31,375 nucleotides of DNA from the NCBI GenBank assembly GCA_938023085.1, contig CALHDP010000137.1:1-31375 (forward strand). The letters are read 5' to 3'. This stretch comes from an uncultured Collinsella sp. GTDB lineage: Bacteria > Actinomycetota > Coriobacteriia > Coriobacteriales > Coriobacteriaceae. Under the pieces are notes generated by a model. It did no database searches, had not been told where the DNA came from, and saw only the letters and a program-made list of their open reading frames with translations. This document shows positions 14,275-22,044 of the stretch, piece by piece (position 1 is the stretch's first letter; every line of letters starts with the position of its first letter). A program made the position numbers and the translations under genes.

Positions 14275-15804
14275 CTAATCCAGTTTGGTGCCTGGCACCT
14301 GCACGGCTTTCCCGAGCAACGCTTTGAGCTCGTTCAAAATGGAAACGGGCTGACGGTCGACGCCGTCCAGATGGAGCGTGGCCACGCGAATGGGTGGCTG
14401 ATATTCAAATGGGCCAAAGAGCACGGGCGAACCCAGGAACCGCTCGATTTCCTCTGCAATCGCATCGGTTTCTTCGGGATCAAAGTCGTCGAAAAGAGCC
14501 ACGAACATCGGCCCCGTCGAGCGGAACATACGACCCTTACCGCGCGAGCATTCCACCAGACAGGCGGCACATTCTGCCAAAACGCGGTCGCCCGCATCAA
14601 AGCCAAAGCGGGCATTGACCTGAGCGATATCGTCGATTTTGATGGCGATCAAACCAGCCTTGCGCGCCACGCGACGCATTTCGCCAATGGCGTTGACCAG
14701 GGCGTGAATATCGCCCAAGCCGGTCACGGAATCGGTCGTATCTGCCAAGCTTCGGTTGATGATAATGCCCACATACATGCCGGGCTCGGTATCGGTGCCG
14801 TCCAAGCGGTAGCCCGTGCAGTCGCAAAGCACGTATTTTCCGGTGGCATCCATTACGCGATACTGCATGTAGTGGAAGTGCCACGTGCCGTTTATCACCA
14901 TGTCGAGCTCGGCACGTACGTTGTCGCGGTCCTCGGGATGAACGCGGGCGAGCCACATGTCGAGTGAGTTAAAAGGGTGCTGGGAGGGCAGGTCAAAATC
15001 GCGCACGGCGTTAACCGACCATTGCGATTCTCCCGTATCGAGATTGAGGATAAACGGATAGCGCGTCTCGGAGCTCATGGAGATCGCTTGGAACACCCGG
15101 TCGTTGCAGGGAAGCTGATCGACGATTGGGCGTTGCGGCACGTCATCGTCTTTCGGTTGCTGCACACGATGCATAAGCTTATAGCGATACATTTTGCGAT
15201 CGGCATCCATCGTCATCTGGCGACGCGTGTCGCCAGCAAGTGGATCGACGCGCGAGCAGCCAAAGCTAAAGCTGCCGATCATGGGCGCCTTGCCACCTGA
15301 GCTCGCCTCGATCAGCCTGGTACGTACCTGCTCCAAGCGCTGCTCGAGTTCGGTCTCGTTTGCGGAGAGCGAGATAAGCACAAACTCGTCTCCACCGATA
15401 CGGAACAGCATCTCATCGTGCTCCATGGTTTCGGAGAGCGTGCGGCAGATGCCCAGAATATAGCGATTGCCTTCGGCGTGGCCAAACCTATCATTGCAAT
15501 GCTTGAGATGGTCGATGTCAATATAGGCGCAGGTGAAGGGATCGCCTTTGCGCCAGAGTTGCTCGACGTGACGGTCGAATCCGTTGCGGTTGCCCAAGTT
15601 GGTGAGCGGATCGATATAGGCGTTGCGCTCAAGCAGCTGGCGCTCTTGTTGCAGGATGGCATGCGTCTTTTGCAGTTGCTCACCAACGGCGCGTAGCTCA
15701 GCAGGCAGCGCGGCAACATCGAGTTCGGCGGTCGAGACGCCGTTCGCAAGTCGCTGAAGATAGGCAATAATCGATTGCTCGCCCAGGCGATATGACTCGT
15801 TCAT
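14275..15804 (-). CDS. GGDEF-PAS-degenerate GGDEF cyclic-di-GMP protein
   Basis: 509 residues from ATG 15804, with AAGGAGG nine bases upstream. A short helical N-terminus (about 1-60) leads into a GGDEF domain that begins DPLTNLGNRNGF and has an intact GGDEF at 137-141, so it should synthesise cyclic di-GMP from GTP. The RxxD inhibitory site is absent. Residues about 235-355 resemble a PAS fold (FILNLDTGESQWS...RVHPEDRDNV...MQYRVMDATGKYVLCD). The last ~155 residues (LADTTDSVTGLGDIHALVN onward) are a second GGDEF-like fold without the motif. No membrane helices are visible. It is paralogous to the interrupted gene directly upstream (15932-18712). Confidence 0.85.
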   Translation of the reverse strand: MNESYRLGEQSIIAYLQRLANGVSTAELDVAALPAELRAVGEQLQKTHAILQQERQLLERNAYIDPLTNLGNRNGFDRHVEQLWRKGDPFTCAYIDIDHLKHCNDRFGHAEGNRYILGICRTLSETMEHDEMLFRIGGDEFVLISLSANETELEQRLEQVRTRLIEASSGGKAPMIGSFSFGCSRVDPLAGDTRRQMTMDADRKMYRYKLMHRVQQPKDDDVPQRPIVDQLPCNDRVFQAISMSSETRYPFILNLDTGESQWSVNAVRDFDLPSQHPFNSLDMWLARVHPEDRDNVRAELDMVINGTWHFHYMQYRVMDATGKYVLCDCTGYRLDGTDTEPGMYVGIIINRSLADTTDSVTGLGDIHALVNAIGEMRRVARKAGLIAIKIDDIAQVNARFGFDAGDRVLAECAACLVECSRGKGRMFRSTGPMFVALFDDFDPEETDAIAEEIERFLGSPVLFGPFEYQPPIRVATLHLDGVDRQPVSILNELKALLGKAVQVPGTKLD

Positions 15805-15839
15805 GATGGATAACCTCCTTGGGCGGAACAACGGTTTGT

Positions 15840-15873
15840 ATCATATCCCCAATTTGGTTTGAAGTGGGGATAT
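15840..15873 (-). promoter_or_regulatory. Inverted repeat overlapping a -10 element upstream of the GGDEF-PAS gene
   Basis: ATATCCCCA (15843-15851) and TGGGGATAT (15865-15873) are perfect 9-base arms with a 13-base spacer. On the minus strand one arm runs into TATGAT (15845-15840), a good -10 match 36 bases before the start codon. It lacks a T tract, so an operator is more likely than a terminator. Confidence 0.45.
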
Positions 15874-15931
15874 AAGTTAGCCAATGGGGACAAATGCCCC
15901 CTTCGGCGGTGGCGTTTTGCGCGCGAGCGTA

Positions 15932-18037
15932 TCAGTTGTTATTGCCGCCATCGAGCAATGCCTCAAAATTCTTCGCCGGCATGGGGCGGTAGTAGAGGAA
16001 GCCCTGAGCGTAGCGGGCGCCCATTTGTCGTAGCATGTTCGCCTGCTCATTTGTCTCGACGCCTTCAACCACGACGGGCAGATGGAGCGACTGCGCCATT
16101 TCGAGCATCGATGAAATGATTTGCGTGCTGCGGCCTTGATCGCGGTCGGTGGGCACAAAGGTGCGGTCGAGCTTGATGACGTCGACGTTGACGTTCTTGA
16201 GCATCGCGAGCGTGGACTGACCGGTGCCAAAATCGTCCATATAGGTCGAGAAGCCGCGGGTGTGCAGATCTGCGGTCAGCTTATCCACGGCCTCGGATTC
16301 TCCCGTATAAGCCGTCTCGGTGATCTCGATACGCATGAGCTCGGGCGGTAGGTTGTATTGGGCGGCGAGCGCCCCCATATGTTCGGCAACGTCGCAGGCA
16401 AGGATATCCACGCGCGACACATTAAGCGAGACCGGAACCACGCGAAGACGGCGATCGAGACGCTCGCGAAGCCATATGGCGACACCCTGCCAAATGTGCT
16501 TGTCGAGTGTCACTACAAAGCCGCTTTCCTCGAGTGCGGGGATAAACGTTGCGGGCGAAATGAGAGAGCCGTCCTTGTCAATCCAGCGGGTGAGTGCTTC
16601 GGCGCCAATAATCTCGCCGGTTTCCATATCGACCTGGGGCTGAAGATAGTACGTGATGCGACCATTTGACAGCGCGTACTGGAATTCGGTCAGCGTGCGG
16701 TGGAACGCGACTTCGCGCTCGTACTCCGCGGGGCGGAAAATGGCAATGCGCTCCTTAAAGTCGTTTTTTGCGCGTCGATTGGTAAACATGGCCTTTGCCT
16801 GCGCATCGATGGTGATTTCCTCATTGGAGTCGATGGGGTAAACGCCCATGGACGGCCAAAAACCTACGCCGTCATCATGCCTGGCTACTGCCTCACGAAC
16901 GCGATTGTAGATTTGATGGACGGTGATGTGCTTAAAGGGGATAAGTACACAAAAGTCATCTTGGCCCCAGTACCCTGCGACGCCCATATCGGCATTCTCG
17001 ATGTCCTTGAGGACCGTGCCCACATCGGCGAGTACGCGGTCGCCCTCGGCCTGGCCGTGCCATTCATTAAACAGGCGCATGTGGCCCATGTCGACCGTGG
17101 CGATGCACCAGGTGCCGTTGCGCCTTGCCTCGAGAAATGCGTTGGCGCGCCGCATAAACTCGCTGGGTCGATAGAGACCCGTGAGCGAGTCGATACGTTC
17201 GGCGATGGCGCTTTTGCGCTCCGCCTCGGGTATGGGGAGGCTGTCGTTGGGGACAAGCCCGCCGGCCGTGCGAAGGCGACGGTCGAGTTCGCCTAAAACG
17301 GCGGTCGCTTGATGGGTTAAGTGCTCGTAAAAGGCCGGGACGACAAGACAGACGGGAGTAATGGTGTCGCCTGCGATTCGAACAGGAGCGAAAACGGCCT
17401 CTTTAAGGTGGCGGGTCAGTTGCTCGAATGCCTCGTGGTCCAGGTCGTTGCTGAGCACGACGAACTGGACGCTTCGTGAACGGTAGACCCGGCTCCTGCC
17501 GCGGGTGATCGACAGCATGCGGCCTGCGTATTCGGCAAGCATGTTGTCGACAGCCTCGGCCCCGTAGAGCTCGTTGAGCTTTGTCGTGCCACGAACGCGC
17601 ACCGCTATAAGCCCTGTCTCGCAACGATCGCGGCGGCAGGCGTCGATGGCGTTGGCCAGCATGCGCTGCGTTCCGAGACCTGTGGCGGCATCGACGGTTT
17701 CGGCAAGTGAGTGGTTGACGAGCTCGCCGACATAGAGCGAGGGGACATTTCCGTCGCCGTCGATACGAAACCCGCGAGCACGGCAAAGGACGTAGTCGCC
17801 GACGGCGTTGCGCACACGATACTGCATGACGCGACGGTGCTTGGTGCCGTTGTAGACTTGGTCGATGTCGTTGATGCAGGCCTCAAGGTCGTCGGGATGG
17901 ACGCGCGTTTTCCAGTAATCGCGACAGTTGTCTATGTGCTCCGAGGGAAGGCCAAGATCGCGCAAGGCACCTTGTGACCAAAGGGTGCGATGTTTGTCCA
18001 AGTTCTCGATAAAGAAATAACGGCCCTCGTTGAGCAT
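15932..18037 (-). CDS. PAS-GGDEF*-GGDEF*-EAL phosphodiesterase-like half, downstream of an in-frame stop
   Basis: 701 residues. Order: PAS-like segment (about 1-115), degenerate GGDEF-like fold (about 115-250), a second GGDEF-like domain beginning DSLTGLYRPSEF whose motif is GQDDF, then an EAL domain (about 440-690). EAL residues appear intact: EAL at 480-482, LNVS, EITE, DDFGTG, IKLD, EGVE and QGFL, so cyclic-di-GMP hydrolysis is plausible. There is no ribosome-binding site before ATG 18037. The 17 codons between the upstream TAA (18091-18089) and this ATG are open in the same frame and resemble the linker of the paralogue at 14275. This suggests the ORF is the 3' part of one gene broken by a nonsense codon, or is made by reinitiation or readthrough. 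Confidence 0.75.
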   Translation of the reverse strand: MLNEGRYFFIENLDKHRTLWSQGALRDLGLPSEHIDNCRDYWKTRVHPDDLEACINDIDQVYNGTKHRRVMQYRVRNAVGDYVLCRARGFRIDGDGNVPSLYVGELVNHSLAETVDAATGLGTQRMLANAIDACRRDRCETGLIAVRVRGTTKLNELYGAEAVDNMLAEYAGRMLSITRGRSRVYRSRSVQFVVLSNDLDHEAFEQLTRHLKEAVFAPVRIAGDTITPVCLVVPAFYEHLTHQATAVLGELDRRLRTAGGLVPNDSLPIPEAERKSAIAERIDSLTGLYRPSEFMRRANAFLEARRNGTWCIATVDMGHMRLFNEWHGQAEGDRVLADVGTVLKDIENADMGVAGYWGQDDFCVLIPFKHITVHQIYNRVREAVARHDDGVGFWPSMGVYPIDSNEEITIDAQAKAMFTNRRAKNDFKERIAIFRPAEYEREVAFHRTLTEFQYALSNGRITYYLQPQVDMETGEIIGAEALTRWIDKDGSLISPATFIPALEESGFVVTLDKHIWQGVAIWLRERLDRRLRVVPVSLNVSRVDILACDVAEHMGALAAQYNLPPELMRIEITETAYTGESEAVDKLTADLHTRGFSTYMDDFGTGQSTLAMLKNVNVDVIKLDRTFVPTDRDQGRSTQIISSMLEMAQSLHLPVVVEGVETNEQANMLRQMGARYAQGFLYYRPMPAKNFEALLDGGNNN

Positions 18038-18088
18038 CGAAAAGGCGTCAAAAATACGATCGCTTATTTCGAAGTCGTCGGCGTGAAC

Positions 18089-18712
18089 TTACGTGATATT
18101 GCGTCGATCGAGGTGCATGGCATGACGTAGCTTGTAGTCGTACATGCGATGGTCGGCATCGAGCGTCATGCGATTGGAAGCTTCGCCCAGGGCGGGGTCG
18201 GCATGTGACACTCCGTAGCTAAACGAGTGGGGCATCTCGGAATCGTTATTTTTGAGCAGGATCGTTCGGCAGTGTTCCAGACGTTCGGCGAGGTCGTCCT
18301 CGGTTGCAATCGTAGATAGGATGGCAAACTCGTCGCCTCCCAGACGAAATGCCGCCTCGTCTACCTTCATATACAGCTTGAGATAAAGGCTTACCTGCAA
18401 GATATAGCGGTTGCCCTCGTCATGGCCAAAGACGTCGTTGCAGTGCTTGAGATTGTCGATATCGATGAACGCCATGGTAACGGGGGCGTCCTGCCCCCAG
18501 AGCTCCTCGAGGGAACGGGCAAAGCCGCCACGGTTGCCAAGCCCGGTTAGCTGGTCGGTAAAGGCAGTCCTGATCAGATCCTCCTGCCGCTCGAGAAGGT
18601 CACGGACGGTCTTTTCGAGCGTTTCGGTGTAATTGCTGACAGTATCCATGTTCCAAGCGGCTTTCTGAGGTCGGGGCGGATTGCGTCGGGCGAGCTCGTT
18701 GTGTGCATGCAT
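18089..18712 (-). CDS. GGDEF diguanylate cyclase-like half, ending at an in-frame TAA
   Basis: 207 residues. A short coiled N-terminus (ETLEKTVRDLLERQEDLIR) precedes DQLTGLGNRGGF, DIDNLKHCNDVFGHDEGNRYI and an intact GGDEF (FRLGGDEFAILS), so the domain is predicted active. There is no RxxD inhibitory site. The start is uncertain: ATG 18712 and ATG 18649 both have weak ribosome-binding sites. The ORF ends at TAA 18091-18089, but the reading frame continues open directly into the PAS-GGDEF-EAL ORF, and the whole matches the domain order of the neighbour at 14275-15804. It would make a free-standing diguanylate cyclase if the stop is real and respected. Confidence 0.75.
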   Translation of the reverse strand: MHAHNELARRNPPRPQKAAWNMDTVSNYTETLEKTVRDLLERQEDLIRTAFTDQLTGLGNRGGFARSLEELWGQDAPVTMAFIDIDNLKHCNDVFGHDEGNRYILQVSLYLKLYMKVDEAAFRLGGDEFAILSTIATEDDLAERLEHCRTILLKNNDSEMPHSFSYGVSHADPALGEASNRMTLDADHRMYDYKLRHAMHLDRRNIT

Positions 18713-18973
18713 CGTTGCTCAGCGCTTTGCATGTATCCAGGCTCCCGCCTTGCCGCGTTGTTGAGTTAATTTGCCGGCTAATGTTTGCTGTTGATAACAG
18801 CTGAGTAGTGTAAACAATAGTGCACAATTATATATGGGTGCACATGCTGTGGGCGGCTATTATTCGACAGGCGGTAGCGCGACGATGCGATGTTCGATGA
18901 AAATGCGACTGAGACGATATATGTTGACGGGTATACTTGTTCCGTTTGAATTTGTGGGGACGGAGATGGTCGC

Positions 18974-19843
18974 ATGGCACAGTCAAATACGACGCGCACG
19001 GTGGGGCTGGCACTCGAGGGAGGCGGCTACCGCGGTATGTATACGGCGGGCGTGCTCGACGTTTGGATGGAGCACGGCTTAACTTGCGACCATATGGTGG
19101 GTGTCTCGGCGGGCGCGGCGTTTGGCTACAACTTTAAATCTCGCCAGATCGGCCGCGCCATTCGCTACAACAAGGCCTATTGTGCCGACAAGCGCTACGC
19201 AAGCGTGACCAGCTGGCTGCGAACCGGCGATATGTTCAATGCCGATTTTGCCTATCACGAGGTGCCCATCGAGCGCGATCCCATCGACCTGGAGACATAT
19301 CGCGCCTGCCCCATGCGGTTTACGTGCGTGTGTACCGATATCGAGACGGGCAAGGCCGTCTATCACGATCTGCCGTATGGCGACGAGCGCGATATCGAGT
19401 GGATCCGGGCGTCGTCGGCAATTCCCGTGGCGACGCGTCCCGTTGCTATTGACGGGCATAAGTATCTGGATGGTGGCGTGGCTGATTCTATTCCCAGCGC
19501 ATGGCTGTTTGCGCAGGGGTATGACCGCAATATCGTGGTACTCACGCAGCCGGCGGGCTTTGTGAAGCAGCCCAACAGCGTGATGCCCATGCTGCGGCGC
19601 GTGTTCCGTCACTATCCGGAGTTTGTCGCAGCGCTTGAGCATCGGCATGAGGTCTACAATGCCACGCTCGATGACCTGGCACGTCGCGAGGCTGCCGGTG
19701 AGATCTTTGTGGTGCGGCCGAGCGAATCGGTGAAGGTGCCGTCGCTGTGTCGCGAGCCCGATGAGCTCGAGCGCATCTACCAGGTCGGTCGTCGTGATGC
19801 GGAGGCGACTTTGCCGGCGTTGGAAGCGTATCTGGCGGGGTAA
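18974..19843 (+). CDS. Patatin-like phospholipase / lipid acyl hydrolase
   Basis: 289 residues. The Ser-Asp dyad of patatins is visible: oxyanion-hole glycines GGGYRG (16-21), nucleophile elbow GVSAG with Ser45, and Asp166 in the DGG motif (166-168). The SSAIPVATRPV strand before Asp166 is also typical. There is no signal peptide, so it is probably cytoplasmic or loosely membrane-associated (RssA/YjjU-like), hydrolysing acyl ester bonds in lipids. ATG 18974 follows GGAGATGG. It is divergent from the GGDEF gene across a 261-base A+T-rich gap with two GTGCAC sites at about 18821 and 18838. A terminator hairpin follows the stop. Confidence 0.82.
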   Translation: MAQSNTTRTVGLALEGGGYRGMYTAGVLDVWMEHGLTCDHMVGVSAGAAFGYNFKSRQIGRAIRYNKAYCADKRYASVTSWLRTGDMFNADFAYHEVPIERDPIDLETYRACPMRFTCVCTDIETGKAVYHDLPYGDERDIEWIRASSAIPVATRPVAIDGHKYLDGGVADSIPSAWLFAQGYDRNIVVLTQPAGFVKQPNSVMPMLRRVFRHYPEFVAALEHRHEVYNATLDDLARREAAGEIFVVRPSESVKVPSLCREPDELERIYQVGRRDAEATLPALEAYLAG

Positions 19844-19854
19844 GGGTCGCATGC

Positions 19855-19900
19855 GGAAAGCGCATCCCGGAATGGAGATCCAAACTGGGATGCGTTTTCC
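19855..19900 (+). terminator. Terminator after the patatin-like gene
   Basis: GGAAAGCGCATCCC and GGGATGCGTTTTCC form a 14-pair stem with one G-U wobble and an 18-base loop. The T-rich part lies in the right arm. Confidence 0.6.
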
Positions 19901-19944
19901 ATTGCTGAAGTTATGGGGCCGCGGAGCAACTGCTCGGCTTATGC

Positions 19945-20640
19945 CTATGCCTGCTGCCAGGTGTCGACGAGCTCCTTGGCCGCGGCGTAGGGGTCATCGG
20001 CGCTGCAGACGGCACTCACCACAAAGAAGCCGTCGACGCCGGTGGCCTTGAGCTGCGGCAGGTCGGCCGTCTTGACGCCGCCGCCCACCACGATAGGCAC
20101 GGGGCTTGCCGCGTGGAGTGCGGCCAGGTCCTCAAAGCTCTTGGTGATGATAGAGCCGTCGGCCGCGCGTCCGCAGTCGCGCTTGGTCTCGGTCTCGTGG
20201 AGTGGACCGATGCCCAGGTAGTCGACCAAACTCATGTCGGCGGTCTTGACGTACTCGAGCATCTCCTCGCAACGGGCCGAAAGGCCCACAATGGCATCGG
20301 GGCCCAGCAGCTTGCGGCAGACCTCGACGGGAATGTCGCTCTGGCCCACGTGCACGCCGTCGACAGCAATACCCTGCTCGCGTGCGGCAAGCACACAGTC
20401 AAGGCGGTCGTCGATGAGCAAGGCGACCTGACCGGTCTTGCCGGCCTGAGCGATTGCCTGCGCGGCGTCGCCGGTCAGCGCAATGATCTCGCGGGCGCTT
20501 GCCACCTTGGAGCGCACCTGGATGCAGGTAAAGCCTGCGTCGAGCGCCTGGGCCACCACATCGCCCACGGGGCGTCCCAGCGTGTTTTCGGGGCCGAGTA
20601 CCAGATAAGCCGAGATGTCAAGGTTGTCGCGGATGCTCAC
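19945..20640 (-). CDS. thiE: Thiamine-phosphate synthase ThiE
   Basis: 231 residues. ThiE motifs occur in order: IQVRSK (phosphate/pyrimidine binding), LIDDRLDCV, GVHVGQSDIP, GLSARCEE, DYLGIGPLHETETK and the phosphate-gripping VVGGGV...GVDGFFVVSAV near the C-terminus of a TIM barrel. It joins hydroxymethylpyrimidine pyrophosphate with thiazole phosphate to form thiamine phosphate. Its ATG at 20640 overlaps the stop of the thiamine-binding gene by four bases. It is the last gene of the riboswitch-controlled operon thiM / thiamine-binding protein / thiE. No thiD or de novo pyrimidine/thiazole genes are in the window, which points to salvage here. Confidence 0.9.
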   Translation of the reverse strand: MSIRDNLDISAYLVLGPENTLGRPVGDVVAQALDAGFTCIQVRSKVASAREIIALTGDAAQAIAQAGKTGQVALLIDDRLDCVLAAREQGIAVDGVHVGQSDIPVEVCRKLLGPDAIVGLSARCEEMLEYVKTADMSLVDYLGIGPLHETETKRDCGRAADGSIITKSFEDLAALHAASPVPIVVGGGVKTADLPQLKATGVDGFFVVSAVCSADDPYAAAKELVDTWQQA

Positions 20641-20978
20641 TGTGCTTCCTCCTGCTTTTTGATCTGTGCTTCCATGCGCTCGAGCTTGCCGGTCATGGTG
20701 TCGGTAAATCCGGGCCGAATATCGGCTTTGAGCACGACTTCGGTGCGGATGCCCTTGCTCGCCAACACAAAGGTTGCGTCGCGCACGACCTGCATGACCT
20801 CGTCCCAGTCGCCCTCGATCTCGGTGAACATCGAGGTGGTGCGGTTGGGAAGGCCGCTCTCGCGAATGACGCGCACGACTTCGGCGACCTCGGCGGACAG
20901 CTCATCGCCGGTGCCGCACGGGGCGATGGCCACAGCGACGAGCGTGTTCATGCCGGCATTGGTTGCGGGCTCGGACAT
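20637..20978 (-). CDS. MTH1187/YkoF-type thiamine-binding protein
   Basis: 113 residues. The fold is recognised from MNTLVAVAIAPCGTG, followed by SAEVAEVVRVIRESGLPNRTTSMFTEIEGDWDEVM (read in two parts), and a C-terminal helix with TDTMTGKLERMEAQ. This is the small alpha/beta MTH1187 (DUF77) family, whose members bind thiamine or hydroxymethylpyrimidine. The start ATG 20978 has GAGGAGG overlapping the thiM end; MNTLV could be an inner start but lacks a ribosome-binding site. It is encoded between thiM and thiE with a 3-base gap on one side and a 4-base overlap on the other, so a carrier or sensor role for thiamine intermediates is likely. Confidence 0.8.
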   Translation of the reverse strand: MSEPATNAGMNTLVAVAIAPCGTGDELSAEVAEVVRVIRESGLPNRTTSMFTEIEGDWDEVMQVVRDATFVLASKGIRTEVVLKADIRPGFTDTMTGKLERMEAQIKKQEEAQ

Positions 20979-20981
20979 GGC

Positions 20982-21821
20982 CTATGCCTCCTCGAGGTCG
21001 AGCTGGTTGTTGGCGATGTCCTGGGCAGTTGCGCGGTAGAGCTCGTCGATAAAGGCGACCTTAAAGCTTGCCGGGGCGTCGGCGTCAGCGGCGGCACGCG
21101 TGCCAGCGACGTTGTAGACGGCGGTACCGCAGACGGCTGCCGTAAACGGATCGGCGGCGCAGGCATACACGGCCAGCACGCCGCCCTGCGAGCAGCCGCA
21201 ACCGGTGATCTTGGACATGAGCGGGCTGCCGCCGTGGGACTTGGCCACGGTTGTGCCGTCGGTAATCAGGTCGACTTCGCCCGAGACCACAACGGCGCCG
21301 CCGGTGTAGCGGGCGAGCGCCACGGCGGCATCGCGGGCAGCGTCTACCGTGTCGGTGGTATCGACACCGCGCACGCGGCTCAGATCGGCCGCCTCGCCCT
21401 CAAGACCCCACAGGCCGGCGAGCGCGATGATCTCGGAGGCGTTGCCGCGCACGATGGCGGGCTTGTACTGCTTGAGTTCGTTTACCAACTGGGTGCGCAG
21501 ACTACCGATACCCAGGCCCACCGGATCGAGCACCCAGGGCTTGCCGGCGTCGTGTGCTGCCTTGGCCGCGCGGGGAATCGTTTGCTCGTAGATGGGGAAG
21601 AGCGTGCCCATATTGAGATAGATGGCGCCGCCGCCGGCAACGAGCGCCTCGCCCTCGTCGGGCAGATAGACCATGGCGGCCGATCCGCCCACGGCGAGCT
21701 GTGCGTTGGCGACAAAGTCGATCGTCACCGTGTTGGTGATGGAACCGGCCATCGGATTGGTAGCGCGAATCTCATCCACGGCCTTGATCACATGTTGCTT
21801 AAGCTGTTCCGAATCAATCAC
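20982..21821 (-). CDS. thiM: Hydroxyethylthiazole kinase ThiM
   Basis: 279 residues from GTG 21821, with AAGGAGG eight bases upstream; an ATG seven bases earlier opens only a 4-codon out-of-frame ORF. Motifs are those of the ribokinase-like ThiM family: ITNTVTIDFVANAQLAVGGS, NMGTLFP, WVLDPVGLG, RGNASEI, VVVSGEVDLITDG and the catalytic ITGCGCSQGG with its Cys. It phosphorylates hydroxyethylthiazole with ATP for thiamine salvage, supplying ThiE. It is the first gene of the operon, preceded by a terminator hairpin and a TPP riboswitch, so expression should fall when thiamine pyrophosphate is abundant. Confidence 0.9.
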   Translation of the reverse strand: MIDSEQLKQHVIKAVDEIRATNPMAGSITNTVTIDFVANAQLAVGGSAAMVYLPDEGEALVAGGGAIYLNMGTLFPIYEQTIPRAAKAAHDAGKPWVLDPVGLGIGSLRTQLVNELKQYKPAIVRGNASEIIALAGLWGLEGEAADLSRVRGVDTTDTVDAARDAAVALARYTGGAVVVSGEVDLITDGTTVAKSHGGSPLMSKITGCGCSQGGVLAVYACAADPFTAAVCGTAVYNVAGTRAAADADAPASFKVAFIDELYRATAQDIANNQLDLEEA

Positions 21822-21842
21822 TGCACATGCCTCCTTGGCATA

Positions 21843-21873
21843 GAAAAGGGGCGCTGTGCATAGACAGCGCCCC
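21843..21873 (-). terminator. Riboswitch-controlled intrinsic terminator before thiM
   Basis: GGGGCGCTGT and ACAGCGCCCC form a perfect 10-pair stem with a 6-base loop, followed on the minus strand by TTTTCT. It lies between the TPP aptamer and the thiM ribosome-binding site, as expected for transcriptional attenuation. Confidence 0.85.
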
Positions 21874-21887
21874 TGTAAAGGCGGCAT

Positions 21888-21975
21888 GCTCCCTACGCCA
21901 GCATTAACTGACAGGTTCAAAGGATTGGGCCCCATGCCCTCTCAGCCTTGTGGTTTGCACCGCCGGCACTCCCGC
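21888..21975 (-). ncRNA. TPP (THI-box) riboswitch aptamer
   Basis: On the minus strand the conserved elements appear in order: GGGAGTGC near 21973, the pyrimidine-sensing CTGAGAGGG (around 21945-21937), CTTTGAACCTG (around 21922-21912), and TAATGCTGGCGTAGGGA ending near 21890. These are the landmark bases of the thiamine pyrophosphate aptamer. It precedes the thiM operon and its terminator. Confidence 0.93.
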
Positions 21976-22044
21976 ATCGAATCTGTTGTTCCCTATACTA
22001 GCGCACCGTTACAATGGATACGGTGAAAATGACTGGGGGACTCT

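Noticed and set aside
18713..18973. Cyclic-di-GMP riboswitch upstream of the GGDEF gene
   Set aside because: The 261-base gap lacks the GEMM aptamer's conserved loops; it holds only A+T-rich sequence with two GTGCAC sites and a TGTTGATAACA dyad.
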